Shown: positions 45,834-54,500 of the stretch, in pieces
Layout: each line of letters starts with the position of its first letter
Position numbering within the stretch: position 1 is the stretch's first letter
Assembly (NCBI RefSeq): GCF_016595495.1
Contig: NZ_JAENIM010000039.1
Location: 622,989 to 686,988, forward strand
Source of the DNA: Persicirhabdus sediminis
GTDB taxonomy: Bacteria; Verrucomicrobiota; Verrucomicrobiia; Verrucomicrobiales; Akkermansiaceae
Length of the DNA: 64,000 bases
Reading direction: 5' to 3'
Notes under the pieces: model-generated
The model's input: the letters and a program-made list of their open reading frames with translations, nothing else
What the model was told of the DNA's origin: nothing
Databases searched by the model: none
Position numbers and translations under genes: made by a program

Positions 45834-47102
45834 TTATTTGCCGAGAATTGATTTGATGGAAAATCCACCCGGTTGGTAATCCTGCGGCAAGGCGTCAGCT
45901 GGCAGCGTGAGTGCATTACCATCACGTAGCGCCGAGAATGTTGGCGACATGATCTCCACACCAGCTTCGGCAAATTTATCCTGCACTTGCTGGCTCAGCT
46001 GGCTGAGAATCTTGGCAGTTTGTCGTGGGCGTCGGGTGTACAAGTTGATCTCGTAGCGCACGGAAAAATCATCCAGGCTTTTCTGCAGCACAAAGGGGTC
46101 TTTTTCCACATCCACGTCATCCACCGCGCGCGCAGAAGCGATCAAGAGCTCGTGCACTTGTCGCCACGGCACGTCGTAGCCGATGGTCACCTCAGCGTGC
46201 AATATCAGCCCGTTGACTTTGGCGTGGGTGGAATAATTGACGATGTGGTTATTCATCACCATCGAGTTTGGGATGGAAATCTCAACATTTTTAGGTGTGC
46301 GAATCCTCGTCACCAGCAATGATTTTTCCACCACATCCCCTTCCGTATCGGCAATGCGCACACGGTCACCATCTTTAAAGGCGCGCATATAGGTCAGCGC
46401 GATGCCGCCAATGATATGGGCAATCGCCGATGTAGACCCCAGCGAAACCAGCAAGCCAAGGAATAAAGAAAGTCCTTTCAGCGCAGGTGAATCCGCGCCC
46501 GGCAAGTATGGGAAAATCACCACAAGGGCAAAAACCACAATCAAGATGCGCACCAGCACAAAGGTCGGTTTTGCCCAGTCTGGGTAAAATCCACGAATCT
46601 GCACACGACCACGCGCCACCCCTTCAAATAGCAAGCGCACCACGCGGATGACAAACCATGTGATCGCCGCAATGATCAAAACAAATCCCAAATCCGGCAA
46701 GTAGGTGACAAAATCGCGCCCCAGCTGGATGATGGTTTTTTTAATATAAGCCGCAATCGCTAGCGGATATTTGCGTGTCTGCGGGAACTCGGTGAGCAAG
46801 ACCGCCAAATAAAATAAAAACATCAACAGCAAAACCAGCCGGTAGCTCCAGGTGGCGACAACCTTCAGCACATGCTGCAGCTCAGACGCGCTCATCACCA
46901 CCTGTTTCTGAATCTTCCAGTCTTTCAGCGGCCATTTGAAAAACTTCTGGTCGTCTAGGTTGAGCTTGCGAAAACAAAACCGCAGCACCAGATAGGCAAA
47001 AACAAAGACCACCGTGGCAATGCCCGCTGCCAAAAATTCTACCAGATAGAACTTCAAGCCGCGCTCGTCAGCAGACGCTAATATATTATTTAAAACAAAC
47101 AT
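45834..47102 (-). CDS. MscS-type mechanosensitive channel
   Basis: A 422-residue protein with about five membrane helices: residues 20-46, 80-100, 138-165, 185-210 and 220-250. The pore helix region LGLLVSLGSTSAIAHIIGGIALTY is followed by the MscS beta domain (FKDGDRVRIADTEGDVVEKSLLVTRIRTPKNVEISIPNS) and a C-terminal alpha/beta vestibule. The order fits the larger MscS (YbdG/YkuT-like) subgroup. It releases solutes on hypo-osmotic shock. Confidence 0.88.
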   Translation of the reverse strand: MFVLNNILASADERGLKFYLVEFLAAGIATVVFVFAYLVLRFCFRKLNLDDQKFFKWPLKDWKIQKQVVMSASELQHVLKVVATWSYRLVLLLMFLFYLAVLLTEFPQTRKYPLAIAAYIKKTIIQLGRDFVTYLPDLGFVLIIAAITWFVIRVVRLLFEGVARGRVQIRGFYPDWAKPTFVLVRILIVVFALVVIFPYLPGADSPALKGLSLFLGLLVSLGSTSAIAHIIGGIALTYMRAFKDGDRVRIADTEGDVVEKSLLVTRIRTPKNVEISIPNSMVMNNHIVNYSTHAKVNGLILHAEVTIGYDVPWRQVHELLIASARAVDDVDVEKDPFVLQKSLDDFSVRYEINLYTRRPRQTAKILSQLSQQVQDKFAEAGVEIMSPTFSALRDGNALTLPADALPQDYQPGGFSIKSILGK

Positions 47103-47289
47103 ACCTTTCAGAGCTATCTGTTAAACCAGCTCTAACCTATCATGTAAAGCCTAGCTGGAAATTTCTCCTGCTGAGACGAGCATTTTCCCCTCATCCAGCT
47201 ATAGCGCTTGCTATTATCGGCGCATTCCAGCACAAGCATGGTGTTCGCACATTGCATCGCGTACCGACGAATCCACCATACCCACTGAC

Positions 47290-48432
47290 ATGTCATTTTC
47301 ATCACTCGGGCTCACGCCTCAGCTGCTTCCAACATTCAGCCAGCTAGGCTACGAATCCCCTACACCCATCCAGACCGAGGCGATCCCCGCCATTCTCGCT
47401 GGTCGTGATGTGATGGGCATTGCCAAAACAGGATCGGGAAAAACCGCTAGTTTTGTCGCCCCGATTATCCACCAGCTAGCTAGCCAGCCGCTGGCCAAGC
47501 ACCGCCAGCCAACGGTGCTCGTTCTCGTGCCTACACGCGAGCTCGCCGAGCAGGTCCAGCAGGTCTTTGTGGATTTCGCCCCAGCTATCAGCGAGCGCCT
47601 TATTTGCCGCGCCGTCTACGGTGGTGTTTCTATCAACCGTCAAATGCAGGCGGTTTCGCGCGTCAACGTGCTGGTTGCCACTCCTGGCCGACTCATCGAC
47701 CTCGTTGGCAAAAATGCTATCAAGCTGGATAAAATTTCCACCCTCGTGATTGATGAAGCGGATAAACTTCTCAACCTCGGGTTCAGACAGGAAATCGAAC
47801 AAGTGCTCGAGCAACTGCCTGCCCAGCGCCAGAACTTGCTCTTCTCAGCCACCATGACGGCTAACCTCGAGCCGATTCACGAATCATTGCTCAACGAGCC
47901 AGCGGTCATCAAGATTGCCGAAGAACCCGACGAACCACAGCTGATCAACCAGCTAGGCTACTTTGTCACCGCCGAGCGCAAAGGCCCACTGCTGCGGTAT
48001 TTGATCAAAAAAGAAAGCCGCTACCAAGTGCTCGTCTTCGCTTCATCCGCACGCAAAGTTGAAGGCATCGTCGACAAACTGCGCAAAAATAAAATCCAAG
48101 CCAATGCCATCCACGGCGATATGAGCCAGTCAGCGCGCCGTGAGTCGCTGCGCCGGTTCAAATCTGGCCAGCTGCGTGTCTTGGTCTCCACTGACCTGCT
48201 CGGCCGCGGCATCGACATCGATTTCCTCCCCTGCGTGATCAACTACGAGCTACCACGCTCACCTAAAGATTACATCCACCGCATCGGCAGAACTGGCCGC
48301 GCCGAGGCTCCAGGTGACGCGCTCTCGCTCATCACCATGGACGAGCTGCCACACTTCCGTGTCATTCAGAAAAAAATGAAAATGCGCGTAACCATGCAGC
48401 ACACCGACGAGCTCGACCTGCACGGATATTAA
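47290..48432 (+). CDS. DEAD-box RNA helicase, RhlE-like
   Basis: A 380-residue helicase with both RecA domains and little else. The Q motif region is SPTPIQTEAIPAIL. Then come motif I AKTGSGKTASF, Ia PTRELAE, GG, TPGRL, motif II DEAD (VIDEADKLL), motif III SAT, motif IV 'VLVFASSARK', motif V 'RGIDI' and motif VI HRIGRTGR. It is shorter than most RhlE proteins because it lacks a basic C-terminal tail. The role is in RNA unwinding in ribosome assembly or cold adaptation (inferred from the family). Confidence 0.93.
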   Translation: MSFSSLGLTPQLLPTFSQLGYESPTPIQTEAIPAILAGRDVMGIAKTGSGKTASFVAPIIHQLASQPLAKHRQPTVLVLVPTRELAEQVQQVFVDFAPAISERLICRAVYGGVSINRQMQAVSRVNVLVATPGRLIDLVGKNAIKLDKISTLVIDEADKLLNLGFRQEIEQVLEQLPAQRQNLLFSATMTANLEPIHESLLNEPAVIKIAEEPDEPQLINQLGYFVTAERKGPLLRYLIKKESRYQVLVFASSARKVEGIVDKLRKNKIQANAIHGDMSQSARRESLRRFKSGQLRVLVSTDLLGRGIDIDFLPCVINYELPRSPKDYIHRIGRTGRAEAPGDALSLITMDELPHFRVIQKKMKMRVTMQHTDELDLHGY

Positions 48433-48579
48433 AGAGTGAATGGTGAAGAGAGAAGAGTGAGTTCCAGTCAGATGAAACCGCTGGCGGCATCACACCGGCC
48501 TGACAAGCTAGCTCTACTCGCTGGCTGAGCGGCGTCTCTAGCTAGCACAGGGATGTGCCCGTTTGCGCCATAAAAGTCG

Positions 48580-49359
48580 CTACTCCTCAGTTTCTAATTC
48601 AGACTCTAAAATCAGTTGGTAGTAGGAAATTCTTGGCTCACTCTTCTTACGCCCCCTTTGACTGGTCCTTATGATCCCATTTTTCATATCAAAATATCCT
48701 AACATACCTGAACCTAAAGGGATATTCCACGCATGTAGAGTCTGGGTCACTGGGTTATAGAGACATAGAGCCATACGCAAAGAATCGTAGTGGTTGTCTA
48801 GGGCGGATATAGCACATGCAAGGTCATTGGTGACCCACCGCCATTTGCCGCTAATTAGTCCTCGCCCGCTCAGCTCCGCATTATAGTTTACTTTGGGAAA
48901 TTTGACTTTCTCATTGAGCCTATATTCTGAGCCATCATCACTCAACTCGTAGAGCCTCGCATCATCTCCTTGAGTGATGATCAGTTTTTTGCGATCGAGA
49001 TTTAATGATGCCGACCGAATACGACTCTCTGTACTTTCAAACTTCCATTCACCATCGGCTAGAGCAACCGTCACAGAGAAGCCTGTGATTTTCATGTCAG
49101 ACGGGTACCTATACTGCGAATTTCCGTTAGATTCCGTCGCTAATGTCTCGTAAACAGGATCGAGCCCACCATCTATCTTCTTGATGGTGTATGGAGCCCC
49201 GATACTTAGCCAAGCTGGTGTTTCTTGATGCAAAAAATCAGCTTGGCTTTTTGCAATAACTATATCCCCCAGATCCACCATTTGCGCGTTAGCCAGCCCG
49301 CTCGCTGCGACAGTGGCTGCCACTGCGCACGTCATCCATTTTACTCTATTAATTCTCAT
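48580..49359 (-). CDS. Secreted hypothetical protein, duplicate 1
   Basis: A 259-residue protein with a signal peptide (MTCAVAATVAASGLANAQ). The mature part is beta-rich, with conserved phrases shared with its duplicate (DFLHQETPAWLSIGAPYTIKK, SLNLDRKKLIIT, LYELSDDGSEYRLNEKVKFPK). The pattern of about 45-residue strand groups hints at a propeller-like fold. It differs from its twin mainly at residues 140-230. No named family. Confidence 0.7.
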   Translation of the reverse strand: MRINRVKWMTCAVAATVAASGLANAQMVDLGDIVIAKSQADFLHQETPAWLSIGAPYTIKKIDGGLDPVYETLATESNGNSQYRYPSDMKITGFSVTVALADGEWKFESTESRIRSASLNLDRKKLIITQGDDARLYELSDDGSEYRLNEKVKFPKVNYNAELSGRGLISGKWRWVTNDLACAISALDNHYDSLRMALCLYNPVTQTLHAWNIPLGSGMLGYFDMKNGIIRTSQRGRKKSEPRISYYQLILESELETEE

Positions 49360-49421
49360 TTGTTAGTTTCATTTGTTATCCATCTGATTGCCCGGTGAGC
49401 CCGTCTGCGCCATAAAAATCG

Positions 49422-50201
49422 CTACTCCTCAGTTTCTAATTCAGACTCTAAAATCAGCTGGTAGTAGGAATTTCTTGGCTCACTTTTCTTACGCCCCGTG
49501 TGATAGGTCTTTATAATCCCATTTTTCATATCAAAATATACAAACTGACCCGAACCTAAGGGGGGATTCAATGCATGCAAAGTCTGAGCCTCTGGGTTAT
49601 AAATACATGCATACATACCAAAAATGGCATCCCCATCCTCTCGAGTCGCTATAGCATATGCAAGGTCATTGGTGATCCACTGCCATTCGCTGCCAATTAG
49701 TCCTCGCTGGCTCAGCTCCGCATTATAGTTTACTTTGGGGAATTTGACTTTTTCATTGAGCCTATATTCTGAGCCATCATCACTCAGCTCGTAGAGCCTC
49801 TCGTCAGCTCCTACAGAGATGAGTAGTTTTTTGCGATCGAGATTTAATGACGCGGAGTTAATCAACCCCTCTGCATTTTCAAACTTCCATTCACCATCGG
49901 CTAGAGCAACCGTCACAGAGAAGTCTGTGATTTTCATGTCAGATGGGTACCTATTCCGCAAATTACCGTTCGAGGTCGTCACTAATGTCTCGTAAACAGG
50001 ATCGAGTTCCCCGTCTATCTTCTTGATAGTGTATGGAGCCCCGATACTTAGCCAAGCTGGTGTTTCTTGGTGCAAAAAATCAGCATAGCTTTTTGCAATG
50101 ACCATATCCCCCAGATCCACCATCTGCGCGTTAGCCAGCCCGCTAGCTGCGACAGTAGCTGCCACTGCGCACGTCATCCATTTTACTCTATTAATTCTCA
50201 T
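49422..50201 (-). CDS. Secreted hypothetical protein, duplicate 2
   Basis: A 259-residue paralogue of the downstream gene; the first 30 residues are identical apart from single changes. A signal peptide is present. Differences cluster where the twin has 'CAISALDNHYDSLRM' and this copy has 'YAIATREDGDAIFGM', suggesting surface loops under divergence after duplication. Nothing identifies a function. Confidence 0.7.
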   Translation of the reverse strand: MRINRVKWMTCAVAATVAASGLANAQMVDLGDMVIAKSYADFLHQETPAWLSIGAPYTIKKIDGELDPVYETLVTTSNGNLRNRYPSDMKITDFSVTVALADGEWKFENAEGLINSASLNLDRKKLLISVGADERLYELSDDGSEYRLNEKVKFPKVNYNAELSQRGLIGSEWQWITNDLAYAIATREDGDAIFGMYACIYNPEAQTLHALNPPLGSGQFVYFDMKNGIIKTYHTGRKKSEPRNSYYQLILESELETEE

Positions 50202-50894
50202 TAGTTGATATGTCCTCGTCTCAGGTATAATTTCAGTAAATTAAGCATTCATGTTCTCGCCTCCATCACTGATCTGCCTAGACCTGCTGACCTTTGTGCG
50301 TCGGACTCTATGGACTTAGAGGCTAAAAATTTTCTGGCACACGGAGCCTTACCTAGCTCATCGCCAAAAAAATCATATAACAAGACAGGTTTACCATCAT
50401 TCTGTTGGGGTGCACAACTTCAAATTGAATCCATTTTTTGGCAGTTATGATAAGCACCCTATCAGAATGACTTATCCATAAAAAAAGGCTCCGCACATAG
50501 CCTGCCTAACTCAATTGCCGCTGGGGCTAGCTAGAAAGAACTAGAGCTTTTATAGCGTCAATTTAGCCCGAAGGGCTATCAGACTTTAGCTGCGGGTCAG
50601 TGAGCCCAGCGAGCGCCACCCGTGGTCAAGCAGCTAGTAAAATGGTTCCCCGAAGGGGAAATGGAAATGCAACTCTCCAGCTAGCTCTCAGTTAATTCGG
50701 GGCACTGCATCTACCCCATGAGTATGACCGTTCAGCTATTCATGCATCGCGGCTTTGCTCATAGACGAGGTGCTTTTAACTACCTCCTCCTTCAGAAGTT
50801 TATAGCCGTACTCCACATGATATCAGTCCGGCGCTGAAGGCGACAGGGCTCAGAGCTTCAGCCCTGAGTTAGCGCTCCGTAGCGATCTAAGTAG
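50202..50894. repeat. Cluster of REP-like hairpins, no gene
   Basis: This 690-bp stretch lacks a credible gene. It holds a minus-strand terminator (AGGCT/AGCCT with a T-run, 50478-50503). It also holds the hairpins AGCCC-GAA-GGGCT (50565-50577), TTCCCC-GAA-GGGGAA (50646-50660) and AGGGCT/AGCCCT (50845-50865). Around 50590-50625 lies a GCGGGT...ACCCG block of a type dispersed in many PVC and proteobacterial genomes (from memory). An 81-codon frame at 50205-50450 shows no coding character. Confidence 0.6.
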
Positions 50895-51641
50895 CTAATC
50901 ACGAGTGCCATCAGAGTGATCAACTTCATCCTCCTTGAATGATTCAAATTGCTGATTCAAGCTCTTCTCCAAGTCTTCTATTTTCGACTTTCTCATCTCA
51001 TCAATGGAGAGAACTGTACACAGGCCGTCTGAAAAAGTTGGTTCGCTATCATCTCTGCCATCATCTACATATTCAAACAAATCAATTTTAGGTTCAGCCC
51101 CTACCACCTCGTTCAGGTATTGAGCAAAATCATTAGAAACATCTATTCTTTTTTCGTAAGTGAACAAATCTACATGATAGCCAAATAATTTCTTTGGTTT
51201 CACGTTAAGCTCCACTTTAGTTAATCCATCCCAACCTCTCAGTCGCATGTACTCAGAAATTTTGCCTGATCTTCCATTATGAACTTCCCTGCGCATCACA
51301 TAATCCAAGCTATTCTTGTAAGGTGGACATAACCAATAAAACCTTGAGGATGTTCTCAACATCGTCAGCACTACTTGATCATTATATGCTGACATGACTG
51401 ACTCATCGAAACTGGCGCTAGAAATAAGATTCAGAAAGCTTGAATTATTTACCTGAAGCGCCAAATCCAACAAGTCTAGATCATTAGTGGCAGCTACTTC
51501 AGTTGCAATTTGATCTAGAGATTTACCTAAGGGCTTACCGTGTTCAACGCTCTCGAGTAGACGCCGCAATTCAACATGAGAGTCCTCAGCTAGAGCCATA
51601 TTGGCTAGAAAAAGTGTTATTAGTGTAATTTTAATTATCAT
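50895..51641 (-). CDS. Secreted hypothetical protein, AT-rich
   Basis: A 248-residue protein with a signal peptide (IIKITLITLFLANMALA). The mature part is helical and charged, ending in an acidic coiled segment (SKIEDLEKSLNQQFESFKEDEVDHSD). It contains almost none of the AGCT palindromes and is more A+T-rich than its surroundings. It is flanked on both sides by hairpin repeats. Its upstream region carries the same CCAGCTAACAAAATG core as the 20.7-24 kb genes. Function unknown. Confidence 0.55.
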   Translation of the reverse strand: MIIKITLITLFLANMALAEDSHVELRRLLESVEHGKPLGKSLDQIATEVAATNDLDLLDLALQVNNSSFLNLISSASFDESVMSAYNDQVVLTMLRTSSRFYWLCPPYKNSLDYVMRREVHNGRSGKISEYMRLRGWDGLTKVELNVKPKKLFGYHVDLFTYEKRIDVSNDFAQYLNEVVGAEPKIDLFEYVDDGRDDSEPTFSDGLCTVLSIDEMRKSKIEDLEKSLNQQFESFKEDEVDHSDGTRD

Positions 51642-51725
51642 CTTAGTTAAGCTGTTTTTGATTTATGAGTGAGCCATCGTTCCACCATTTCTTGTTCCCA
51701 CCTAGACGCATATAACTTCATAAAT

Positions 51726-51795
51726 GTAACAATACGGAGCCATCAACACTGGCATAAGACATAACGGTTGGCAGTGTCATTTTGTTAGCTGGCGA
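51726..51795 (-). repeat. attC-like inverted-repeat element (copy D)
   Basis: TAACAA (51727-51732) and TTGTTA (51782-51787) are perfect outer inverted repeats. ACACTGGC (51746-51753) and GGCAGTGT (51770-51777) form an inner pair with one mismatch. The whole is 61 bp. Read on the minus strand the left end is CCAGCTAACAAAATG, as in copies A and B. It sits 85 bp upstream of the 50895-51641 gene. Confidence 0.55.
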
Positions 51796-51891
51796 ATAAA
51801 ATAATCACAGAATGAATTGCGTCTGGGTGAAGATGATATCACCACTCCAGCTGGTGAACTCCTTCAGAGTTCGTCTTCTGTTTTGCCCTCC

Positions 51892-51957
51892 CCTGGGGTT
51901 GCCTTGCCCATTCTGGGCTGCCTTACCCCAGGCTAGGCTGTGTAGCGCCGTTGGCGT
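51892..51957. repeat. Nested REP-like hairpins
   Basis: CCTGGGGT (51892-51899) pairs with ACCCCAGG (51925-51932), enclosing a GCCC-ATTCT-GGGC hairpin. A CGCC-GTT-GGCG hairpin follows near 51947. This looks like a mobile repeat rather than a terminator, since no T-run follows. Confidence 0.65.
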
Positions 51958-52114
51958 ATTGCCAAGACAGCTAGAACGTCCTAACTAGAAGAATCGTGCC
52001 AGTCTGAGAGGATAATTAACCATCTAGAGCTCCTATTACTCCCGCTACGTTAGAAACATCCAACCTTAACAGCCAGCTAGGAATGCCTAGTTCAAACTCT
52101 TCGCTGAGGGCGGT
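51958..52114. other. Spacer without gene
   Basis: No open frame or structured element stands out between the REP-like hairpins and the terminator at 52115. Confidence 0.4.
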
Positions 52115-52162
52115 AAAAAAAAGAGACCACCAGGTGGATGTGGATTTCCCCCTGATGGCCTC
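52115..52162 (-). terminator. Strong minus-strand terminator with no clear gene
   Basis: GAGACCACCAGG (52123-52134) pairs with CCTGATGGCCTC (52151-52162) with two G-T wobbles. On the minus strand the stem is followed by eight T. The purF terminator already lies 280 bp upstream, so this one should end a separate short transcript (52165-52435). Confidence 0.75.
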
Positions 52163-52437
52163 AAATACTAGCTCTGTAAACAGAGCTCATCTGCGGTTTG
52201 ACAGGCGGCTTGTGTGACGCAATTCCGCCGAGGAGTCAAATGAATACCGCGGATGAATAGATTTTACGTGAAAAAATGGCCTCGCTGCAGCTGCTGCCAG
52301 CGGACGATTCCCCCTTACAGCTGGAGATTTGATCTTATCCAGCCAGCTGCTCTGAGTCACTATCCAGCAGCTTGGGCCAAATAACACGCTCGCTAAGCTT
52401 TCAAACTGCATGCTGAATGATCACGTCTTCTCATCAT

Positions 52438-52474
52438 AAAAAAAAGAGGCCACGATTGCTCGTGACCTCTTTTA
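52438..52474 (-). terminator. purF terminator
   Basis: GAGGCCACGA (52446-52455) pairs with TCGTGACCTC (52460-52469) with one mismatch around TTGC. It is extended by A/T pairs and followed by a T-run on the minus strand, 28 bp after the purF stop. Confidence 0.85.
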
Positions 52475-52501
52475 TTTTTGATTTGCTTAAAACTCAGCGC
52501 G

Positions 52502-54427
52502 TTACGACGGCAGGTCGTAGCTGCGGCCAGTAGCACCTTCGTACCAGCGCACGAATGCGAGGTTAGCGGTGGCGCGACCGCCGTGAGTTGGGAAGTTACC
52601 GGTGAAGTACCAATCGCCGGATGGTCCGTCGATGCACTTGTGCAGGTTGTCGATAGTCTGGAAGATCACTTCCACTTCGCCACTCCACTCGAGTTCTTCT
52701 GGGTAAACCATCTGGCTTACCTCAGCTGAGATCTCTTCGTCGGTGAATGGTTCGTAGATGCGTACCACTTTGTTTTCGATTTCCTCAAGCGGCTTCTGCA
52801 GCTCCGCTTTACAATCAGCGTAGACTTCGTCGATGTAGGCTTGTTTGCCTGCACGGCGCAGTAGGTTGATGGTCGCAGCGAAGGCGATGAATTTACCCAT
52901 CTCAGACATGTCGATGCCGTAGCAATCTGGGTAACGAATCTGAGGTGCTGTGGAGAGGATGACAATCTTGCGAGGATTGGTGCGCGCTAGGATCTTGAGG
53001 ATGGATTTCTTCAAGGTGGTACCGCGTACGATGGAGTCGTCGAGCACCACAAGCACATCGTCTTCTTTGACCACACCGTAGGTGATGTCGTAGACGTGAG
53101 ACACCAGCTGGGCGCGACCATCTTCCTGAGAAATGAAGGTGCGCATCTTGATGTCTTTGTGTGCCATTTTCTCAGCACGTGGCCAGTTGCGCATGATCAG
53201 CTCGTCGAGCTTTTCTTCGCTGAGTTCACCTTTCTGGCTGGCTTCGAGGATTTCCTCGCGCACTTCCATACGGCGGCGCAGACGTAGTCCGTCCATCAGC
53301 CCGTAGTAGGCAGTTTCCGCTGTGTTTGGCACAAAGCTAAATACCGCTTTGTCAAAATTGTTGTCGATCGCCTTGCAGACCTGATCCGCCATCACAGCAC
53401 CCATGGCCTTGCGCTCTTTGTAGATTGCAGGGTCATTGCCGCGTGAGAAGTAGATGCGCTCAAACGAACATGGGCTGTGTGGCCACTCTGGAGAGAAACG
53501 AGTTTCCAGCATGGTGCCATTGCGTTTGATGATCACTAAGCCGCCTGGCTCGAGCTCTTTGACTTGATCTTCGCTGGCCTCATAAACGGTCATCAGAGGT
53601 ACACGCTCAGAGGCAAATGAAATCACCTCGTCATCCATGTACATGTAGCACGGACGAATGCCGCGTGGATCGCGCATGACAAACATGTCGCCATTGCCCA
53701 CCACGCCAGAGATGGCGTAACCACCGTCCCAAGCTTTACCAGCTTCGGTGATGATAGAGTGCAGGTCGAGCTGCTCAGAAATATGTGCAGGTGTGCTTTG
53801 ACCATCGACACCATCCTCGCGCAAACGGCGGTAGATGTCGGTATGATGTTCGTCGAGATGGAAACCAATTTCCTCAAGAACAGTTTGGGTATCAGTGCCA
53901 AATACTGGGTGCTGACCGCGCTCGATGAGTTTGCGGTTCAGTTCGCCGGCATTGGTCATGTTGAAGTTACCCATCACCATCAAGGTGCGAGTTGGCCAGT
54001 TAGACCGACGCAAATACGGGTGACATGACCCTTCGCTAAACTCACCAGAGGTGCCGTAGCGCAGGTGACCCATGAGGACTTCGCCACCGAAGTCAAAGTT
54101 ACGTTTAACGCTTTCAGGATCTTTGGGATCCAAGTGCCCTTTACGAGCCATCTTGTTGTAGCGCTTGATCTCGCGGCGGAATACTTCGCTTAGAGAATCT
54201 TTAGTGGCATCGCGACGGCGGAAAATATATGGTTGGCCCAGTGGAGTATCCAGCTTGGTACAGCCGATGCCTACACCATCTTGGCCACGGTTGCGCTGCT
54301 TCTCCATCAGTAGGAAAAGCTTATTAAAACCCCAGAGCGGGGTCTCATACTTATCAAGATAGTAAGCTAATGGCTTGCGTAAGCGTACAACGGCAATGCC
54401 GCACTCGTGCTTCAGAGGATCACTCAT
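52502..54427 (-). CDS. purF: Amidophosphoribosyltransferase, long form
   Basis: A 641-residue enzyme for the first step of purine synthesis. The glutaminase nucleophile is in KHECGIAVVR (Cys9, after a short leader). LMGHLRYGTSGEFSEGSCHP and 'MVMGNFNMTNAGEL' complete the Ntn domain. The PRPP site is VLVVLDDSIVRGTTLKKSI. Extra segments (for example residues 70-105 and 395-440) and a C-terminal extension make it much longer than the E. coli type (505). It resembles the Bacteroidetes form that starts 'LKHECG'. It lies 73 bp downstream of purM. Confidence 0.93.
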   Translation of the reverse strand: MSDPLKHECGIAVVRLRKPLAYYLDKYETPLWGFNKLFLLMEKQRNRGQDGVGIGCTKLDTPLGQPYIFRRRDATKDSLSEVFRREIKRYNKMARKGHLDPKDPESVKRNFDFGGEVLMGHLRYGTSGEFSEGSCHPYLRRSNWPTRTLMVMGNFNMTNAGELNRKLIERGQHPVFGTDTQTVLEEIGFHLDEHHTDIYRRLREDGVDGQSTPAHISEQLDLHSIITEAGKAWDGGYAISGVVGNGDMFVMRDPRGIRPCYMYMDDEVISFASERVPLMTVYEASEDQVKELEPGGLVIIKRNGTMLETRFSPEWPHSPCSFERIYFSRGNDPAIYKERKAMGAVMADQVCKAIDNNFDKAVFSFVPNTAETAYYGLMDGLRLRRRMEVREEILEASQKGELSEEKLDELIMRNWPRAEKMAHKDIKMRTFISQEDGRAQLVSHVYDITYGVVKEDDVLVVLDDSIVRGTTLKKSILKILARTNPRKIVILSTAPQIRYPDCYGIDMSEMGKFIAFAATINLLRRAGKQAYIDEVYADCKAELQKPLEEIENKVVRIYEPFTDEEISAEVSQMVYPEELEWSGEVEVIFQTIDNLHKCIDGPSGDWYFTGNFPTHGGRATANLAFVRWYEGATGRSYDLPS

Positions 54428-54448
54428 GATAATACAGGTATTGTGGGT

Positions 54449-54486
54449 GAACGAGAAAGGGGAAGCTCAGCCTCCCCTCTTCGTTC
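54449..54486 (-). promoter_or_regulatory. purM-purF intercistronic hairpin
   Basis: GAACGAGAAAGGGGA and TCCCCTCTTCGTTC (about 54449-54462 and 54473-54486) form an imperfect 13-bp stem in the 73-bp gap between purM and purF. No T-run follows on the minus strand, so it is more likely an mRNA processing or stability element than a terminator. Confidence 0.5.
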
Positions 54487-54500
54487 AAAATTGGTTTTGT

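Larger units (their letters stand above)
48568..50201 (-). repeat. Tandem duplication of about 842 bp
   Basis: Two direct copies cover the genes at 48580-49359 and 49422-50201, including about 12 bp beyond each stop codon (CATAAAA-TCGCTACTCC). They are about 80-85 percent identical by eye, with most change in the 3' half. The 62-bp spacer between the genes belongs partly to the unit. Confidence 0.9.

Noticed and set aside
50565-50660. CRISPR-like repeats
   Set aside because: The hairpins differ in sequence and are not regularly spaced; no cas genes are present.
52187-52411. 74-codon minus-strand gene after purF
   Set aside because: Composition (clusters of Arg, His, Ser and an Ala run) and lack of any motif do not look like a protein; an RNA is considered instead.
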